Shown here: piece by piece, positions 41,871 to 50,794 of the stretch | Numbering within the stretch: position 1 is the first letter of the stretch | Layout: each line of letters starts with the position of its first letter | Source of the DNA: Nitrospirota bacterium | Lineage (GTDB): Bacteria > JACPQY01 | Assembly: GCA_016180645.1 (NCBI GenBank) | Contig: JACPAV010000020.1 | Coordinates: 1 to 64,000 of the forward strand | DNA: 64,000 bases | Direction: 5' to 3' | The notes under the pieces: generated by a model | Databases searched by the model: none | The model's input: only the letters and a program-made list of their open reading frames with translations | Told to the model about the DNA's origin: nothing | Made by a program: the position numbers and the translations under genes

Positions 41871-44408
41871 ATGGCGGTGTCAAGAGCTGTCCTGGAGGTC
41901 CTCTTCTCCAGAGGAGAGGACCTCGGGGAGCTCCTGCCGTACGGGTTCCATGATCGTTCGGCCGGGGTGTACATGGGAGTGGACGGCGCGATGGGCGCCA
42001 TCTTCGAGCTCACACCGTGCGCCTCGGAAAGCGAAACGGAAGAGATCCGGAACGAGGCCGTAGCGAAAGCCGAACGGTTCTTCGCGGATATCCCTTCAGG
42101 CGTTGACGCCCAGTTCATCATTGTTTCGAGTGGTCACGTCGATGAGGACGTGGACGCGTACGAAGCCGGAACGGACACGGACAATAAGATCGTGCGGGCC
42201 TTGGTGGACAACCGGATGGCGCGGCATCAACGGGCGGTACGCGAAGGGTTCGTCCCGGGTGACCCGATGCGGGCGAGATCCGTGCGGTACTACTTCACGC
42301 TGCGTTATGGCAAACGTGAGATTGAGGGTGGCTGGTCACGCGTTCTCGGGATGGTCCGTTCGGGCAGCTACCACAGGGACAAGGTAGATCGCCGGCACGA
42401 TGAAGTGAAGGAGGTTTTCCAACGCTGGGTGGAGACGGTTCGCCGAGGACTCGACTGGTTGGGCCTCGACCCGCGACCCGTGGGTCCTTCTGCTCTTCTG
42501 CGGCTACTCGACATCATCCTGAATCCGAATCTGTCGTATCAGCGTCCGCTTGACGGTCGCACACCCTTCGACCCGGAGTTGCCTTTGCGACATCAGGTTT
42601 GCCGGGAGGTGTACGAGGTCGCAGGGGGGCGGATCCTAACGGGTGCGGAACAGGGGACGGAAGGGCGCAAGGTCATCAAGGCATTCTCCCTCACGGGTCT
42701 TCCGAGTCAGGTACGGCCGGGGATGATCCAGGATCTGATCGAACGCATCCCCTACGATTTTGTGGCTACGCTGAACTTCAGAGTTGAGGACAGCCTGGAT
42801 GCCATTCAGGGCCTCGATGTCGCCCGTTTTTTTCTGGGGCGTCACTCGCGGGGTATGCTCGGCCAGGAGAATTTCGGTGCCCGGGCAACGCTGGAGGAGA
42901 TTGAGGAGGTTTCGACGGAGGTTCATTCCCAGGGGAGGCGCCTGATAAAGTTTGCGCTCCACGTCGTGGCCGTCGGCAAAGCGTCGCAAGAGGCGCGCAT
43001 TGAGGACGAGGTGGGGCAGGCGTTTCGGAGCCTGATGGGGACTGCGACGGTAGAAAGAATTGTGTGCCTGCCGGTCCTCCTTTCGTCTCTCCCGCTTGGC
43101 TTCGACGCGGCGCTCGACACGAGCCTCAGGCGCCTTCGGACCGTGCTGTCAGACCGCTTCGCTTGCCTGACGCCCGTGTGGGGCTGCTGGCGGGGAATGA
43201 ACAATCGGGTGGCGGCCTATGTCAACCGATTGGGGGAGATGGTTGGCTTTGATTTGTTTGGAGCGGACGGAGCGCCGCACGCGATGATCTTGGGTGGGAC
43301 GGGGAAGGGGAAAAGCTTTATGATGCAGGACCTCATCCTCCAGACCTTCCGGCACAGGGACAAGCCGTACTTTTTCGTGATCGACATGATGGGCGGATCC
43401 TACCGAAAACTGTGCGAGGTTTTGGGGGGGCGATACATCGAGGTGGACCTCAAGAAGCCGGTGCGGATGAACCTTTTCGCCGGCGAATATTCCGAGGACC
43501 AGGCTGCGTATTGGACGAATCTGTTGTACCTCATGGTCAAGGACCAAGGGGCCAAGGGTCCCATGTCGCACGAAGTCAGGGCCGTGCTGACCGATGGCGT
43601 TAGGTCCGCGTTCGCGGGCAAGGGAGGGGAGGAGGTTTTCCTTTCGGATGTGGCGGACGCTCTCCGATCTCTGGGGGATTTGGGAGCGGGTCTTGCGCTC
43701 AGACTACGGCCGTTTCTGAGGGGGGTCGGCGTCTTCGGCGAGATATTTGACGGTCCCTCAACCCTGCCTACGGGGGACCTGCCACGTTTCACCGTGTTTG
43801 ACCTGACGGGAGCCAAGGAACACAAAGACCTCCACGCACCACTGCTGGGCGCCGTGATCCAACAGATCCAGCGACTGGTTTCGGGGCCGGCTCTGCGCGG
43901 GGTGAGAAAGATCATCCCGATGGACGAAGGCTGGGCGGCGCTAAAGGATGATGCGGGCGAGGAGTTCGCGAGGGAGGCGTGGAAAACTTTCCGAAAAATG
44001 TACGCGGCGGTTCTGTTCATGACGCAGGACATGGAAGACGTGGCCAAGAGCGCGGCTGGACAAGCGATCATCAACAACTCATCAACCTTTATTATCTTCC
44101 AGCACAGAGACGAGGCGTTTTCATCGCTCAAGAGCGGACTTAACCTGTCAGACGCCCGGACCAACTTGGTGCGCTCCCTGCAATGGAAGAAGGGGTATTT
44201 CAGCGAAGTGTACGTGAAAACGGCACACGGCGGCCGAACGGTGGATACGGTACTGAGGGTGATTCCGGACGGGTTCAGCTATTGGATGTTCACGATGGAC
44301 GGAGACGATCTGAAGGTGCTCGATGAAAAGCAGCGGAGCGCGGGAAACCTTTTGGCAGCGATCGAGGCGCTTTCGAAGGAGAAGCCGCATGGAGCGAAGG
44401 CGGCCTAA
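41871..44408 (+). CDS. traC: TraC/VirB4-type conjugation ATPase
   Basis: An 845-residue cytoplasmic ATPase that powers pilus assembly. The C-terminal domain has Walker A GGTGKGKS (about residue 477), followed by DKPYFFVIDMMGGSYRKLC. Walker B is IPMDEGWAALKDD (about 683), and FMTQDMEDVAKSAAGQAIIN is typical of VirB4/TraC proteins. The N-terminal half matches the TraC-type substrate domain (ELLPYGFHDRSAGVYMGVDG). It starts 13 bases after the pilin stop and its end overlaps traU by 20 bases. No repeat interrupts it, unlike most of its neighbours. Confidence 0.92.
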   Translation: MAVSRAVLEVLFSRGEDLGELLPYGFHDRSAGVYMGVDGAMGAIFELTPCASESETEEIRNEAVAKAERFFADIPSGVDAQFIIVSSGHVDEDVDAYEAGTDTDNKIVRALVDNRMARHQRAVREGFVPGDPMRARSVRYYFTLRYGKREIEGGWSRVLGMVRSGSYHRDKVDRRHDEVKEVFQRWVETVRRGLDWLGLDPRPVGPSALLRLLDIILNPNLSYQRPLDGRTPFDPELPLRHQVCREVYEVAGGRILTGAEQGTEGRKVIKAFSLTGLPSQVRPGMIQDLIERIPYDFVATLNFRVEDSLDAIQGLDVARFFLGRHSRGMLGQENFGARATLEEIEEVSTEVHSQGRRLIKFALHVVAVGKASQEARIEDEVGQAFRSLMGTATVERIVCLPVLLSSLPLGFDAALDTSLRRLRTVLSDRFACLTPVWGCWRGMNNRVAAYVNRLGEMVGFDLFGADGAPHAMILGGTGKGKSFMMQDLILQTFRHRDKPYFFVIDMMGGSYRKLCEVLGGRYIEVDLKKPVRMNLFAGEYSEDQAAYWTNLLYLMVKDQGAKGPMSHEVRAVLTDGVRSAFAGKGGEEVFLSDVADALRSLGDLGAGLALRLRPFLRGVGVFGEIFDGPSTLPTGDLPRFTVFDLTGAKEHKDLHAPLLGAVIQQIQRLVSGPALRGVRKIIPMDEGWAALKDDAGEEFAREAWKTFRKMYAAVLFMTQDMEDVAKSAAGQAIINNSSTFIIFQHRDEAFSSLKSGLNLSDARTNLVRSLQWKKGYFSEVYVKTAHGGRTVDTVLRVIPDGFSYWMFTMDGDDLKVLDEKQRSAGNLLAAIEALSKEKPHGAKAA

Positions 44409-46101
44409 ATTGAGAAACCTTCGTTACGTGGTGGCGGGTGTGGCGGCAAGCGCGTGCCTGCTGTGGGACCTTTCGTCGGCCAGTGCCTCGGAGAGCCCAA
44501 CCGGAGTAGCCGGGGACCTGGTGAATCTTTGTTACTCGTTCCTCAACCCCACGTGTCTTGGGTACGGCCTTGAAGTCAAACCGGTTGTGTGCCCGGCAAC
44601 AAATGCGGCGGTCAGCTACTACACGCCGCGGTTCATTGTCGAAATCGTCAACAAGCCGGGTGAAGTGCTCTTGGGTGAACCCTTCAGCTACTTGGTCGAG
44701 AGGGCGCTGGAGGAGGTGCAAGCCGGGTGGAAAACGATGGGCATGGGTGTGATCGGGGGGGCGCTGGGAGCCTTGAGCGGAAGAAGCGCCGAAATGGCGG
44801 CGCTGGGGGCGGGGACGGGTGCGCTCCTGGGGGAGCTCGGACTCGAACGCCTGGGCTCGGGTGAAAGCAAGTACGAGAACGGATCGTTTCAATTCAGGCG
44901 CGAAGCCCACGTGTACGAGCTGGACTGGGATCCCTACTCAATGCTGGAACTGGACCAGAACTGCGAGCCGAGAATGATTCCAGATTATCCGTTGATCTAT
45001 CCGGTTTATCTCTCAGAACTGGACTTCTGGCACTGGTCGACCGGATTGGGAGATTTTGTCGCAACCGATGAGTTGGCCTTCAAGGGAAAGACGCTTGCGA
45101 CAGGGGTTCCGCGGGCCTTGTTGGGGTTCAAGACGCTCGGTCCGTACGGACCGGCGTACCCGACCTACGGTGAGGTCGAAGATCCAGGGAACGAAGCGCA
45201 GGGCGCGCTTGTACTCGCGCTGCGGGCGGTCCAACGAAGTCACGACCTGGGTCTACCCGGGCTGAGCATGGGAGACGTGAGAAGAGTTCTTCTTTCCGAC
45301 GCAGGTAAGCTTGGCGCCGGTACGTGCGTGGACCCGAACATGGACATGAAGGACATGCCGGCGCACATGTTTGACTTCTCCAAAAGTTCCGCTCTCAACA
45401 TGAATGGCTGGGTCCTCTACGTCTACGAAAAGCGCACACACTGCGTGGACAAGGCTACCTGGCGGTGCGGAGTGGGGGTTGCAGCCCGGGCCATAGGGGC
45501 CGTAACGGGACCGAAGGGATACTTGCTTGTGGAAGGTGGGGCGAGGTGGCTCAAGAGCGCGGAAGTGAGCATGCGCGTGAAGGAGTTTTCGGAGAAGGTC
45601 ATCGAGACGTATCGGGAATACAGGAAGTACATCAAGACCCTCCTCAAGCTGGCGGGCGTGGTGATCAGCGCGTACACGATCTATCGATCGGTGGATGAAA
45701 TCAGGCAGATGTCGAAAACGGCGGGAGATGAGAAGGCGGCCCGCGAGGCAACGGGGAAGGACGGTGTGGAGACGGTGTCGAGGGCCAACCGGGTCCGATC
45801 ACAGTCCGAGCGCTGCGCAGGCCTCGCCGCGGGAGACCGGGAGAGCTGTCTAAAATCCGAAATGCGCAAGGAGGAGTGTCAAGAGAATACGGAGTGTAAC
45901 TCTGTGAGCAGGGAGCAGGATGCCAGGATTAAGGGGGCGGCCACGGCGCATTCGCGCCACCTGGGCGGCGGCAGATATGAAATCAGCGACGGGACGCAGA
46001 CCACGATCATCCAACTGCCCGTCGCGCCGGAGGCGACGCAAGGCCCCGATGATTCTTCCTCTCGTCGTCCCCGGAGCGGAGCGGAGGGGAATGACAAATG
46101 A
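44389..46101 (+). CDS. traU: TraU-like conjugation protein
   Basis: A secreted protein of 570 residues. A basic start (ERRRPKLRNLRYVVAGVAAS) and signal peptide lead into LVNLCYSFLNPTCLGYGLEV and SYYTPRFIVEIVNKPGEVLLG, which resemble the opening of TraU. Many cysteines follow. It acts in the periplasm in mating-pair formation and DNA transfer. It is longer than F TraU (about 330 residues); the extra C-terminal part has predicted helices and ends in a family A module (ATQGPDDSSSRRPRSGAEG) just before the stop, so the repeat has set the current C-terminus. The start ATG 44389 has AAGGAG seven bases upstream and overlaps traC. The stop overlaps the next ATG (ATGA). Confidence 0.65.
   Translation: MERRRPKLRNLRYVVAGVAASACLLWDLSSASASESPTGVAGDLVNLCYSFLNPTCLGYGLEVKPVVCPATNAAVSYYTPRFIVEIVNKPGEVLLGEPFSYLVERALEEVQAGWKTMGMGVIGGALGALSGRSAEMAALGAGTGALLGELGLERLGSGESKYENGSFQFRREAHVYELDWDPYSMLELDQNCEPRMIPDYPLIYPVYLSELDFWHWSTGLGDFVATDELAFKGKTLATGVPRALLGFKTLGPYGPAYPTYGEVEDPGNEAQGALVLALRAVQRSHDLGLPGLSMGDVRRVLLSDAGKLGAGTCVDPNMDMKDMPAHMFDFSKSSALNMNGWVLYVYEKRTHCVDKATWRCGVGVAARAIGAVTGPKGYLLVEGGARWLKSAEVSMRVKEFSEKVIETYREYRKYIKTLLKLAGVVISAYTIYRSVDEIRQMSKTAGDEKAAREATGKDGVETVSRANRVRSQSERCAGLAAGDRESCLKSEMRKEECQENTECNSVSREQDARIKGAATAHSRHLGGGRYEISDGTQTTIIQLPVAPEATQGPDDSSSRRPRSGAEGNDK
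46032..46090. repeat. Family A module at the TraU C-terminus
   Basis: A plus-oriented unit encoding the last 19 residues but three of the TraU-like protein. Its purine-rich end lies just upstream of the next start codon at 46098. Confidence 0.85.
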
Positions 46102-46964
46102 GCGTCGTCGGGGTGGTGCAGGATCACTGGCGCGTTTTCCACTCAAGTGTATTGGGTCAGGGCGGATGGATTCCTGTCGCGCACTCGGGCGGGCTGCTGT
46201 GGCTCAGTCTCTCGCCCGGTCTGGGCTTCCTGATGCTGTGCCTTGGCGCCGCCAGCCGCGCGCGCGGCCGGCGGGGAACGGGGTTATGGGTGAACCTGGC
46301 GTTGAACCATCTGGTGCTGGGAGTTTCGTACTGGGCGCTTGTGGGTCTCAGGATCCACGGCGCACTGATGGAGTCCGCCGGATTTGGGGGAGAGATGGTG
46401 GCTCTGGAAGTCCTGCTCCTGAGCGGACTGGTCGGAGTTCATTACTACTACCGGCAAGCGGGTCGACCGAACGCTACGGTGGTTGAGGAGTGGGAGGCCG
46501 GGATGGGTCTGACGACGCAAGGCCCCCATGATTCTTCATCTCGCGACGCGAAGATCCCATGTCGATTCCTGTCGTCGTCCCGGTGCCAATCCCCATCGCT
46601 TCCAATCACCGTCCCCGGAGGGGGGCCGAAGCGGAGCGAAGGGGATCGTCCGTGGAGCGGAGCGGAGGGGACGAAGGCGCAAGCCCCCGTGCGCTTCTGG
46701 GTGAGGTGCGTCTGTTGGGTGTACTTGGTCCTTCCGGCGGTGCTGTATCTCGCAGTCCGCGCGAGGCGGGGTTGGGGTGCTGGGCGGGGCGGCGATGCTG
46801 AGATCCCACGATCCTTCCACTCACGACGCCAAGACCCCATGGCGAATCCGCCCGTCGCCCCAGAAGCGGAGCGAATGGGGTCGTCCCTGGAGCGGAGCGG
46901 AGGGGGCGGCGGCGCGGATGATTTGCGGTTGACGCCTGAAGAGCGGGGATACGATGTGGCTTGA
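46098..46964 (+). CDS. Unknown membrane protein with two compound repeat insertions
   Basis: A 288-residue protein with four likely membrane helices (GLLWLSLSPGLGFLMLCLGA, VNLALNHLVLGVSYWALVGL, VALEVLLLSGLVGVHYYY and WVRCVCWVYLVLPAVLYLAV). Between helices 3 and 4, and again near the C-terminus, long runs come from compound family A repeats (TTQGPHDSSSRDAKIP and DPMANPPVAPEAERMG). About a third of the protein is repeat-derived. It is coupled to traU by ATGA overlap and to the next gene by overlap, so it is in the transfer operon. I recognise no family. Confidence 0.6.
   Translation: MSVVGVVQDHWRVFHSSVLGQGGWIPVAHSGGLLWLSLSPGLGFLMLCLGAASRARGRRGTGLWVNLALNHLVLGVSYWALVGLRIHGALMESAGFGGEMVALEVLLLSGLVGVHYYYRQAGRPNATVVEEWEAGMGLTTQGPHDSSSRDAKIPCRFLSSSRCQSPSLPITVPGGGPKRSEGDRPWSGAEGTKAQAPVRFWVRCVCWVYLVLPAVLYLAVRARRGWGAGRGGDAEIPRSFHSRRQDPMANPPVAPEAERMGSSLERSGGGGGADDLRLTPEERGYDVA
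46512..46670. repeat. Compound family A repeat inside the 288-residue membrane protein gene
   Basis: Two or three A units in tandem, including the long variant seen at the TraH start (CGTCCCGGTGCC...CACCGTCCCCGGAGG). All are read through in frame. Confidence 0.75.
46791..46907. repeat. Second family A repeat in the same gene
   Basis: Truncated and full plus-oriented A units, read as RRQDPMANPPVAPEAERMG. That is a different frame from the module 200 bases upstream. Confidence 0.75.
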
Positions 46965-49203
46965 TCTCCTTGCGTTTTATAAGAGGTGGATCCGCGTCTT
47001 CTCGGAGGCTATTCCTTGGGCGCTAACAAAGGGAGACTGGAAGGACGTTCTACATGTCATGGCGTTGAGCGTGTGTTCGGTGGGATTTGTGGTGGGTGTT
47101 CGCCTTCTTCGAAAGTCTTGTTCGAATGGCGACGGTGCCACGATGGCAGACCGTACCCGGAGGTCCATGGATGGACCGGGAGGGTGCGGGCGGCGGAGGG
47201 CCGTCCATCGTTTCTCGTACCCGCTCGCGCAGTGCCTCATCAGTACAGGTCTGGTGTACTGGGTATTTCTCTGGTTCGGATGGGGAGGGATCTTCATGGG
47301 CTACCCATCCATTTTCGCCGGGGTAATGATCGTGTACGCGGGTACGGCGCTGCTGCATCCAAGACTTCACTACCTGCTGATTGGCCAAAAGCTCATGGAT
47401 GAATTTGCCATAACCGTGCTCTACCCGTGGTATCGGGCCACGGGCAGACCGGTCCTAACGGATCCCGGATTCGCCGTCCGGTTTGTGTCTATGGCAATTC
47501 CGCTGTCGCGCGCCGCGAGGTATGTCGTGGGGGAAATACTCAGGGATCGGAAGGCGGATTCCGGAGAAAACGCGTTTGCGTTTTGTCGACGCCTCTACAA
47601 GGAAAGCCTCGACCCATCGCGTCGGGGCGTCCTGAAGCGGCACCGGACGCCGGCAGGGTCGCCCCCTCCGCTCCGCTTCGGGGACGATGAGTGGAAGGAT
47701 CATGGGATCTCAGCATCGCCGGCTGGGAGTCATTCGCCCACGTCACCCTCCGCCGCCCTCCATGGCGCTCCGGGTACGGTCGGCCATCCTGGCACCGCAG
47801 TCGCGGTCCACGATGAAAAGACAATGGAAATTGATAGACAGCGCGAGGTCAGGGGTGAGGGGCCGCAGAGGGCGGCTTCCGTAGGGTCCACCCTTGAAAA
47901 GGCGTCGAGGCCGGAGGGGACCGCGAGTGAATCGGAGCGCGCACCTCGGCGTACCAGTGAACCTGCCCGCCGGCAGGACGCCGAAGGGGTGCCGGACCTT
48001 CCTTCGCCCGCCGTAGCGGGCTTCGCGAAGGCGGGAGCGGCCAGGATGGCCGACCCGGCCCGAAGCGGAGCGGAAGGGGCGAAAACAGCGGGCGATGGGG
48101 AGATCAGGGGTCCGCTGAAAGAGTTGGAACTGGAACTCGGGGCGAAGGAACCGTGGGTGGGCACGACTCTGCGGTATCTGACGGAAGAGCGCGTGCCTTT
48201 CCCGATGAGTGGTGAGGAGCGCGTTGAGGATCTGTTCCGGAGATCCCAGTGCCTCACGTGGAGCATTGCACGCCAGATCGGGAACGTTTCCGAGAGCGGC
48301 CGGTATGCCTCCATCACGCAAAGGATCATGTCTCGGCACAAGGGGGCGCGCATCATTACGATCCCCCCCGAGGGTCCGGGGCGGCCACTGGAGGTTCTAT
48401 TGGGGGTGGGCGCAAAGTCGGTTGATGATCCGGAATTCGTTCATTGGCTGGGAACGGGATTCCTGATGGCCGCGGTAATCCGTGAGGCGAGCGTAGCCGG
48501 AGGGTGGCGTGTGGTCATGCTGTGCCGGGAGAGGACCGTTACGCCGGCGTTGGATGAAAATGATCGGGGGACGGAGACGCACGGGCAGTTAAAGAATAAA
48601 TTCGAGCAGTACAGGGAAGTGCTCCGCTGGGTTCCCGGAGCGACATTGGTGTGGGTCACGAACAGTGAGGCGCGGGCGCTGGGGATCCTCGAGGACGCCG
48701 CGGCGGTTCTTCCGCCGGAAATGGTTTCCCGAGTATTGGTACGGGCCATGGTCGGGAGGGAGTCGGTTCTGCGTCTTGGCGGAAACGCGGCTCCGGTTGT
48801 GCTCGGGCACCTGTCGGTTCGGATGCCCACCGGTGAGACAAGGCGGGAGATTCATCTGCTCCATGACAGACGAGCTGGGGAACGTGGGCCGGGCGGCGAC
48901 AGTGTTAGACCTTTGGTGGCTCTACCCACGGCGAAAGGAGACAGGGTTGTCATGGAGAAGAGCCAACCCCCGAGTCCCACAAACACAAACGGAGAGAGTG
49001 TCGACGTTGTGGCGTACGTGACTGGCAAGGATGGAGAGAAATCGGCGGGCCAACTCCCACTGCAAGAAACGGGTGGCAGCACGGAGCGGCCGCGGGCTGC
49101 GTTGCACCCAGGCTACATGGAGCACCCTTGCGAAGTGGGTAGGCTGGTTTTCCCGGGTTACGTGCGGTTGGACGCCGCTGAAGGGACGGGAGTTCGTGCA
49201 TAG
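46954..49203 (+). CDS. Unknown transfer-operon membrane protein with four repeat insertions
   Basis: A 749-residue protein. The first 260 residues include three or four membrane helices (VMALSVCSVGFVVGVRLL, LISTGLVYWVFLWFGWGGIF and FAGVMIVYAGTALLH). The middle (about 230-380) is largely repeat-derived and low in order. The C-terminal 350 residues form a soluble domain (TLRYLTEERVPFPM, SRHKGARIITIPPEGPGRP, EASVAGGWRVVMLCRERTV). Family B, A, reversed B and C modules lie in this one gene, all in frame. The start overlaps the preceding stop. DotA- or TraG-like roles cannot be shown. I recognise no family. Confidence 0.6.
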   Translation: MWLDLLAFYKRWIRVFSEAIPWALTKGDWKDVLHVMALSVCSVGFVVGVRLLRKSCSNGDGATMADRTRRSMDGPGGCGRRRAVHRFSYPLAQCLISTGLVYWVFLWFGWGGIFMGYPSIFAGVMIVYAGTALLHPRLHYLLIGQKLMDEFAITVLYPWYRATGRPVLTDPGFAVRFVSMAIPLSRAARYVVGEILRDRKADSGENAFAFCRRLYKESLDPSRRGVLKRHRTPAGSPPPLRFGDDEWKDHGISASPAGSHSPTSPSAALHGAPGTVGHPGTAVAVHDEKTMEIDRQREVRGEGPQRAASVGSTLEKASRPEGTASESERAPRRTSEPARRQDAEGVPDLPSPAVAGFAKAGAARMADPARSGAEGAKTAGDGEIRGPLKELELELGAKEPWVGTTLRYLTEERVPFPMSGEERVEDLFRRSQCLTWSIARQIGNVSESGRYASITQRIMSRHKGARIITIPPEGPGRPLEVLLGVGAKSVDDPEFVHWLGTGFLMAAVIREASVAGGWRVVMLCRERTVTPALDENDRGTETHGQLKNKFEQYREVLRWVPGATLVWVTNSEARALGILEDAAAVLPPEMVSRVLVRAMVGRESVLRLGGNAAPVVLGHLSVRMPTGETRREIHLLHDRRAGERGPGGDSVRPLVALPTAKGDRVVMEKSQPPSPTNTNGESVDVVAYVTGKDGEKSAGQLPLQETGGSTERPRAALHPGYMEHPCEVGRLVFPGYVRLDAAEGTGVRA
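47134..47190. repeat. Family B module, copy 1
   Basis: Contains TGCCACGATGGCA and the hairpin GGTCCATGGATGGACC. The junction GGCAG-ACCGTACCC is intact here, whereas in copy 2 (51148-51260) a family A module splits it. Confidence 0.8.
47660..47719. repeat. Family A module in the 749-residue protein gene
   Basis: A minus-oriented unit, read as PPPLRFGDDEWKDHGISAS. Confidence 0.82.
47743..47806. repeat. Family B module, reversed copy
   Basis: The reverse complement of the B pattern (CTCCGGGTACGGTCGGCCATC), read through in frame. Confidence 0.72.
47962..48060. repeat. Family C module with nested palindrome
   Basis: Begins GCCCGCCGGCAGGACGCCGAAG and ends GGCCAGGATGGCCGACCCGG, with an inner hairpin CCTTCGCCCGCC...GAAGGCGGG. 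It encodes RRQDAEGVP, also found in the CPBP protein at the other end of the window. Confidence 0.75.
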
Positions 49204-49204
49204 G

Positions 49205-49447
49205 AAGCTAGGGACGACAAGGAGCTTCCCATATCCGTTGATGCAAGTGTTTCAAAGGATCGGTAAGAAGTACACGCTCCAGGATGTGCGACTGTTTTTC
49301 GCCCATCCGGATCTGGTCGTGGAATCACTGCGGAGTGAGACATGTGAAAGCTTGGGAGGGGTTCCGCTGGAGCTGACCGGGCTGGAGGACTATCTCCTGT
49401 TGTGTTCAGTTCGTTTCATCGGAGGAACCCGGAGGGGAAAGCGATGA
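49205..49447 (+). pseudogene. Degenerate fragment related to the coupling-protein gene
   Basis: The frame reads FPYPLMQVFQRIGKKYTLQD, then VRLFFAHPDLVVESLRS, then LEDYLL. It lines up with FLHPLMQALRSTGVRYTLKD, VRAFFAYPELAVRYLRS, LEDELL of the T4CP gene 2 kb downstream. It lacks both Walker motifs and has no start codon of its own outside an overlap with the previous gene. It is probably the remains of an older duplication or recombination of the coupling-protein gene. Its end overlaps the next ATG. Confidence 0.65.
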
Positions 49448-50577
49448 AGAAGGACAAGGATGCCGAATTCGATGTGATCTTGTGGATAGTCGTGGCCATC
49501 CTGGCCGGGGCCTACATGCTCCACTTGGCGGGGGGCCGCGTCCCGGGTCTGGAGGAGACGTTTGCCGAGGCGGACGGCAGTTTCGACGAGGCCCTCGATC
49601 TTTCGAGTGGAACCGCCCGCCTGCTGTCGGATCACGGCTGGTTTCCGGATCGATACATTGACGCTTCTTGGCCGATCCGTCGTGTGATCCTGGCGGCGCA
49701 CAAGAACGGAAGCCTCCCGGCGAAGATCAAGGTCCGATGTTTGGTTCATCTCTGGAGGCTTGCGGTTGGGGGGTTGTTCGTCGTGTTTGGCTGGCTCGTC
49801 TGGTGGGCTGTGTTTTCGGCCAAGCGAGACAAAGTATCTGAGATGGCAGGAAAAAATGTCGGAGAAATCGAAGCTGGATACCACATTTCAATGCGGCCGT
49901 GGGTCGCGTACCCGGTGCTTCGATTGACAACCAGAGGCCGACGACTGACTGGATGCGTTGTAGATACCGTCCGCACCCCGGAGATTGTGGAGTTGTGCCT
50001 TGAGATGGGGCTCCTCTATGCGAGTTACCCGGGTGAACGATTGACGTTCGGTGCAGGGCGTGACGGGGGGCGGCTTTTGGATGCGGTCGTAGAGATGTTG
50101 GAACACTTCCGCAGACGGAAGTGGCCGGCGAGTCTGCGACGGGACCGTCGCGCGCGGGATCTTGCGTTCGCGGGGGTCATGGGCGCTCCTCTGGGGAAGC
50201 TGGACTCCGACCAACGAGGGGAGGGAACCCACCACTTTCTTGGCCCCTATCATGAGCACAAGAGCAGGATGCTTATCGCCGGACTGAAGACCTTCCAGGC
50301 GCTCCCGCAGGATGACAGACAGCGGCTTCTGTTGTGGGTTGGGACCCATCATAGCGACTCTTTACCGGATGAGTGCAGGGGGGAGAGAGACATCGCGCGG
50401 TTCATCTGTCACGCGGAGAGCGACGTGGTGGCAGAGCGAGCCAGTGAGGTCCACGACCTCGTAGAGGGGACGACGGCCGAAGAGGCCGGTAGGCGAAGGG
50501 AGCAGGCGCGACGCAGGGACCCCATAACGATTCCTTCCGTCGTCCCCGGAGCGGAGCGCAGGGGGCATGGACTTTAG
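49444..50577 (+). CDS. Unknown membrane-anchored protein with possible HD-like C-terminal part
   Basis: A 377-residue protein with an N-terminal helix (DVILWIVVAILAGAYMLHLA), a second helix pair (LAVGGLFVVFGWLVWWAVF) and a cytoplasmic domain. The stretch HHFLGPYHEHKSRMLIAGLK, LLLWVGTHHSDSLPDE and ARFICHAESDVVAERA has the spaced His residues of HD-like folds, but no clean HD pair. The C-terminal 25 residues (RRRDPITIPSVVPGAERRG) come from a family A module that also carries the stop. The ATG at 49444 has GGAGGGG upstream. It is in the transfer operon between the T4CP fragment and the T4CP gene. The function is not known; the HD suggestion is weak. Confidence 0.6.
   Translation: MKKDKDAEFDVILWIVVAILAGAYMLHLAGGRVPGLEETFAEADGSFDEALDLSSGTARLLSDHGWFPDRYIDASWPIRRVILAAHKNGSLPAKIKVRCLVHLWRLAVGGLFVVFGWLVWWAVFSAKRDKVSEMAGKNVGEIEAGYHISMRPWVAYPVLRLTTRGRRLTGCVVDTVRTPEIVELCLEMGLLYASYPGERLTFGAGRDGGRLLDAVVEMLEHFRRRKWPASLRRDRRARDLAFAGVMGAPLGKLDSDQRGEGTHHFLGPYHEHKSRMLIAGLKTFQALPQDDRQRLLLWVGTHHSDSLPDECRGERDIARFICHAESDVVAERASEVHDLVEGTTAEEAGRRREQARRRDPITIPSVVPGAERRGHGL
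50507..50566. repeat. Family A module at a gene junction
   Basis: A plus-oriented unit that ends one gene and whose terminal GCAGGGGGC forms the ribosome binding site of the ATG at 50567. Confidence 0.82.
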
Positions 50578-50794
50578 CGGGTCAAGCAGTTGGAAGCGCG
50601 ATGGGGCCGAACGCACGCGTCACCTCGGCCTTGATCCGAGCGGGTGGCTGTTTGTGGCGCTCGTTCCGGTCACCTTCATAGTCGTGGATCCGAGCCAAGT
50701 CCCGACAGCGGCGTACGCGCTGCTGCTGGCCGTTGGCTCTATTGCCGTTTGGCGACGCCGCAGCAAGCAGCGAGAAGGAGGTTCCAATGTTTAG
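50567..50794 (+). CDS. Small two-helix membrane protein before the coupling protein
   Basis: A 75-residue protein with two short hydrophobic segments (GWLFVALVPVTFIVVD and AAYALLLAVGSIAVW) and a basic tail. It overlaps the previous stop and the next start (8 bases), so it is expressed with the T4CP. Small two-helix proteins often sit next to T4SS ATPase genes; a precise family is not evident. Its ribosome binding site is repeat-derived. Confidence 0.6.
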   Translation: MDFSGSSSWKRDGAERTRHLGLDPSGWLFVALVPVTFIVVDPSQVPTAAYALLLAVGSIAVWRRRSKQREGGSNV

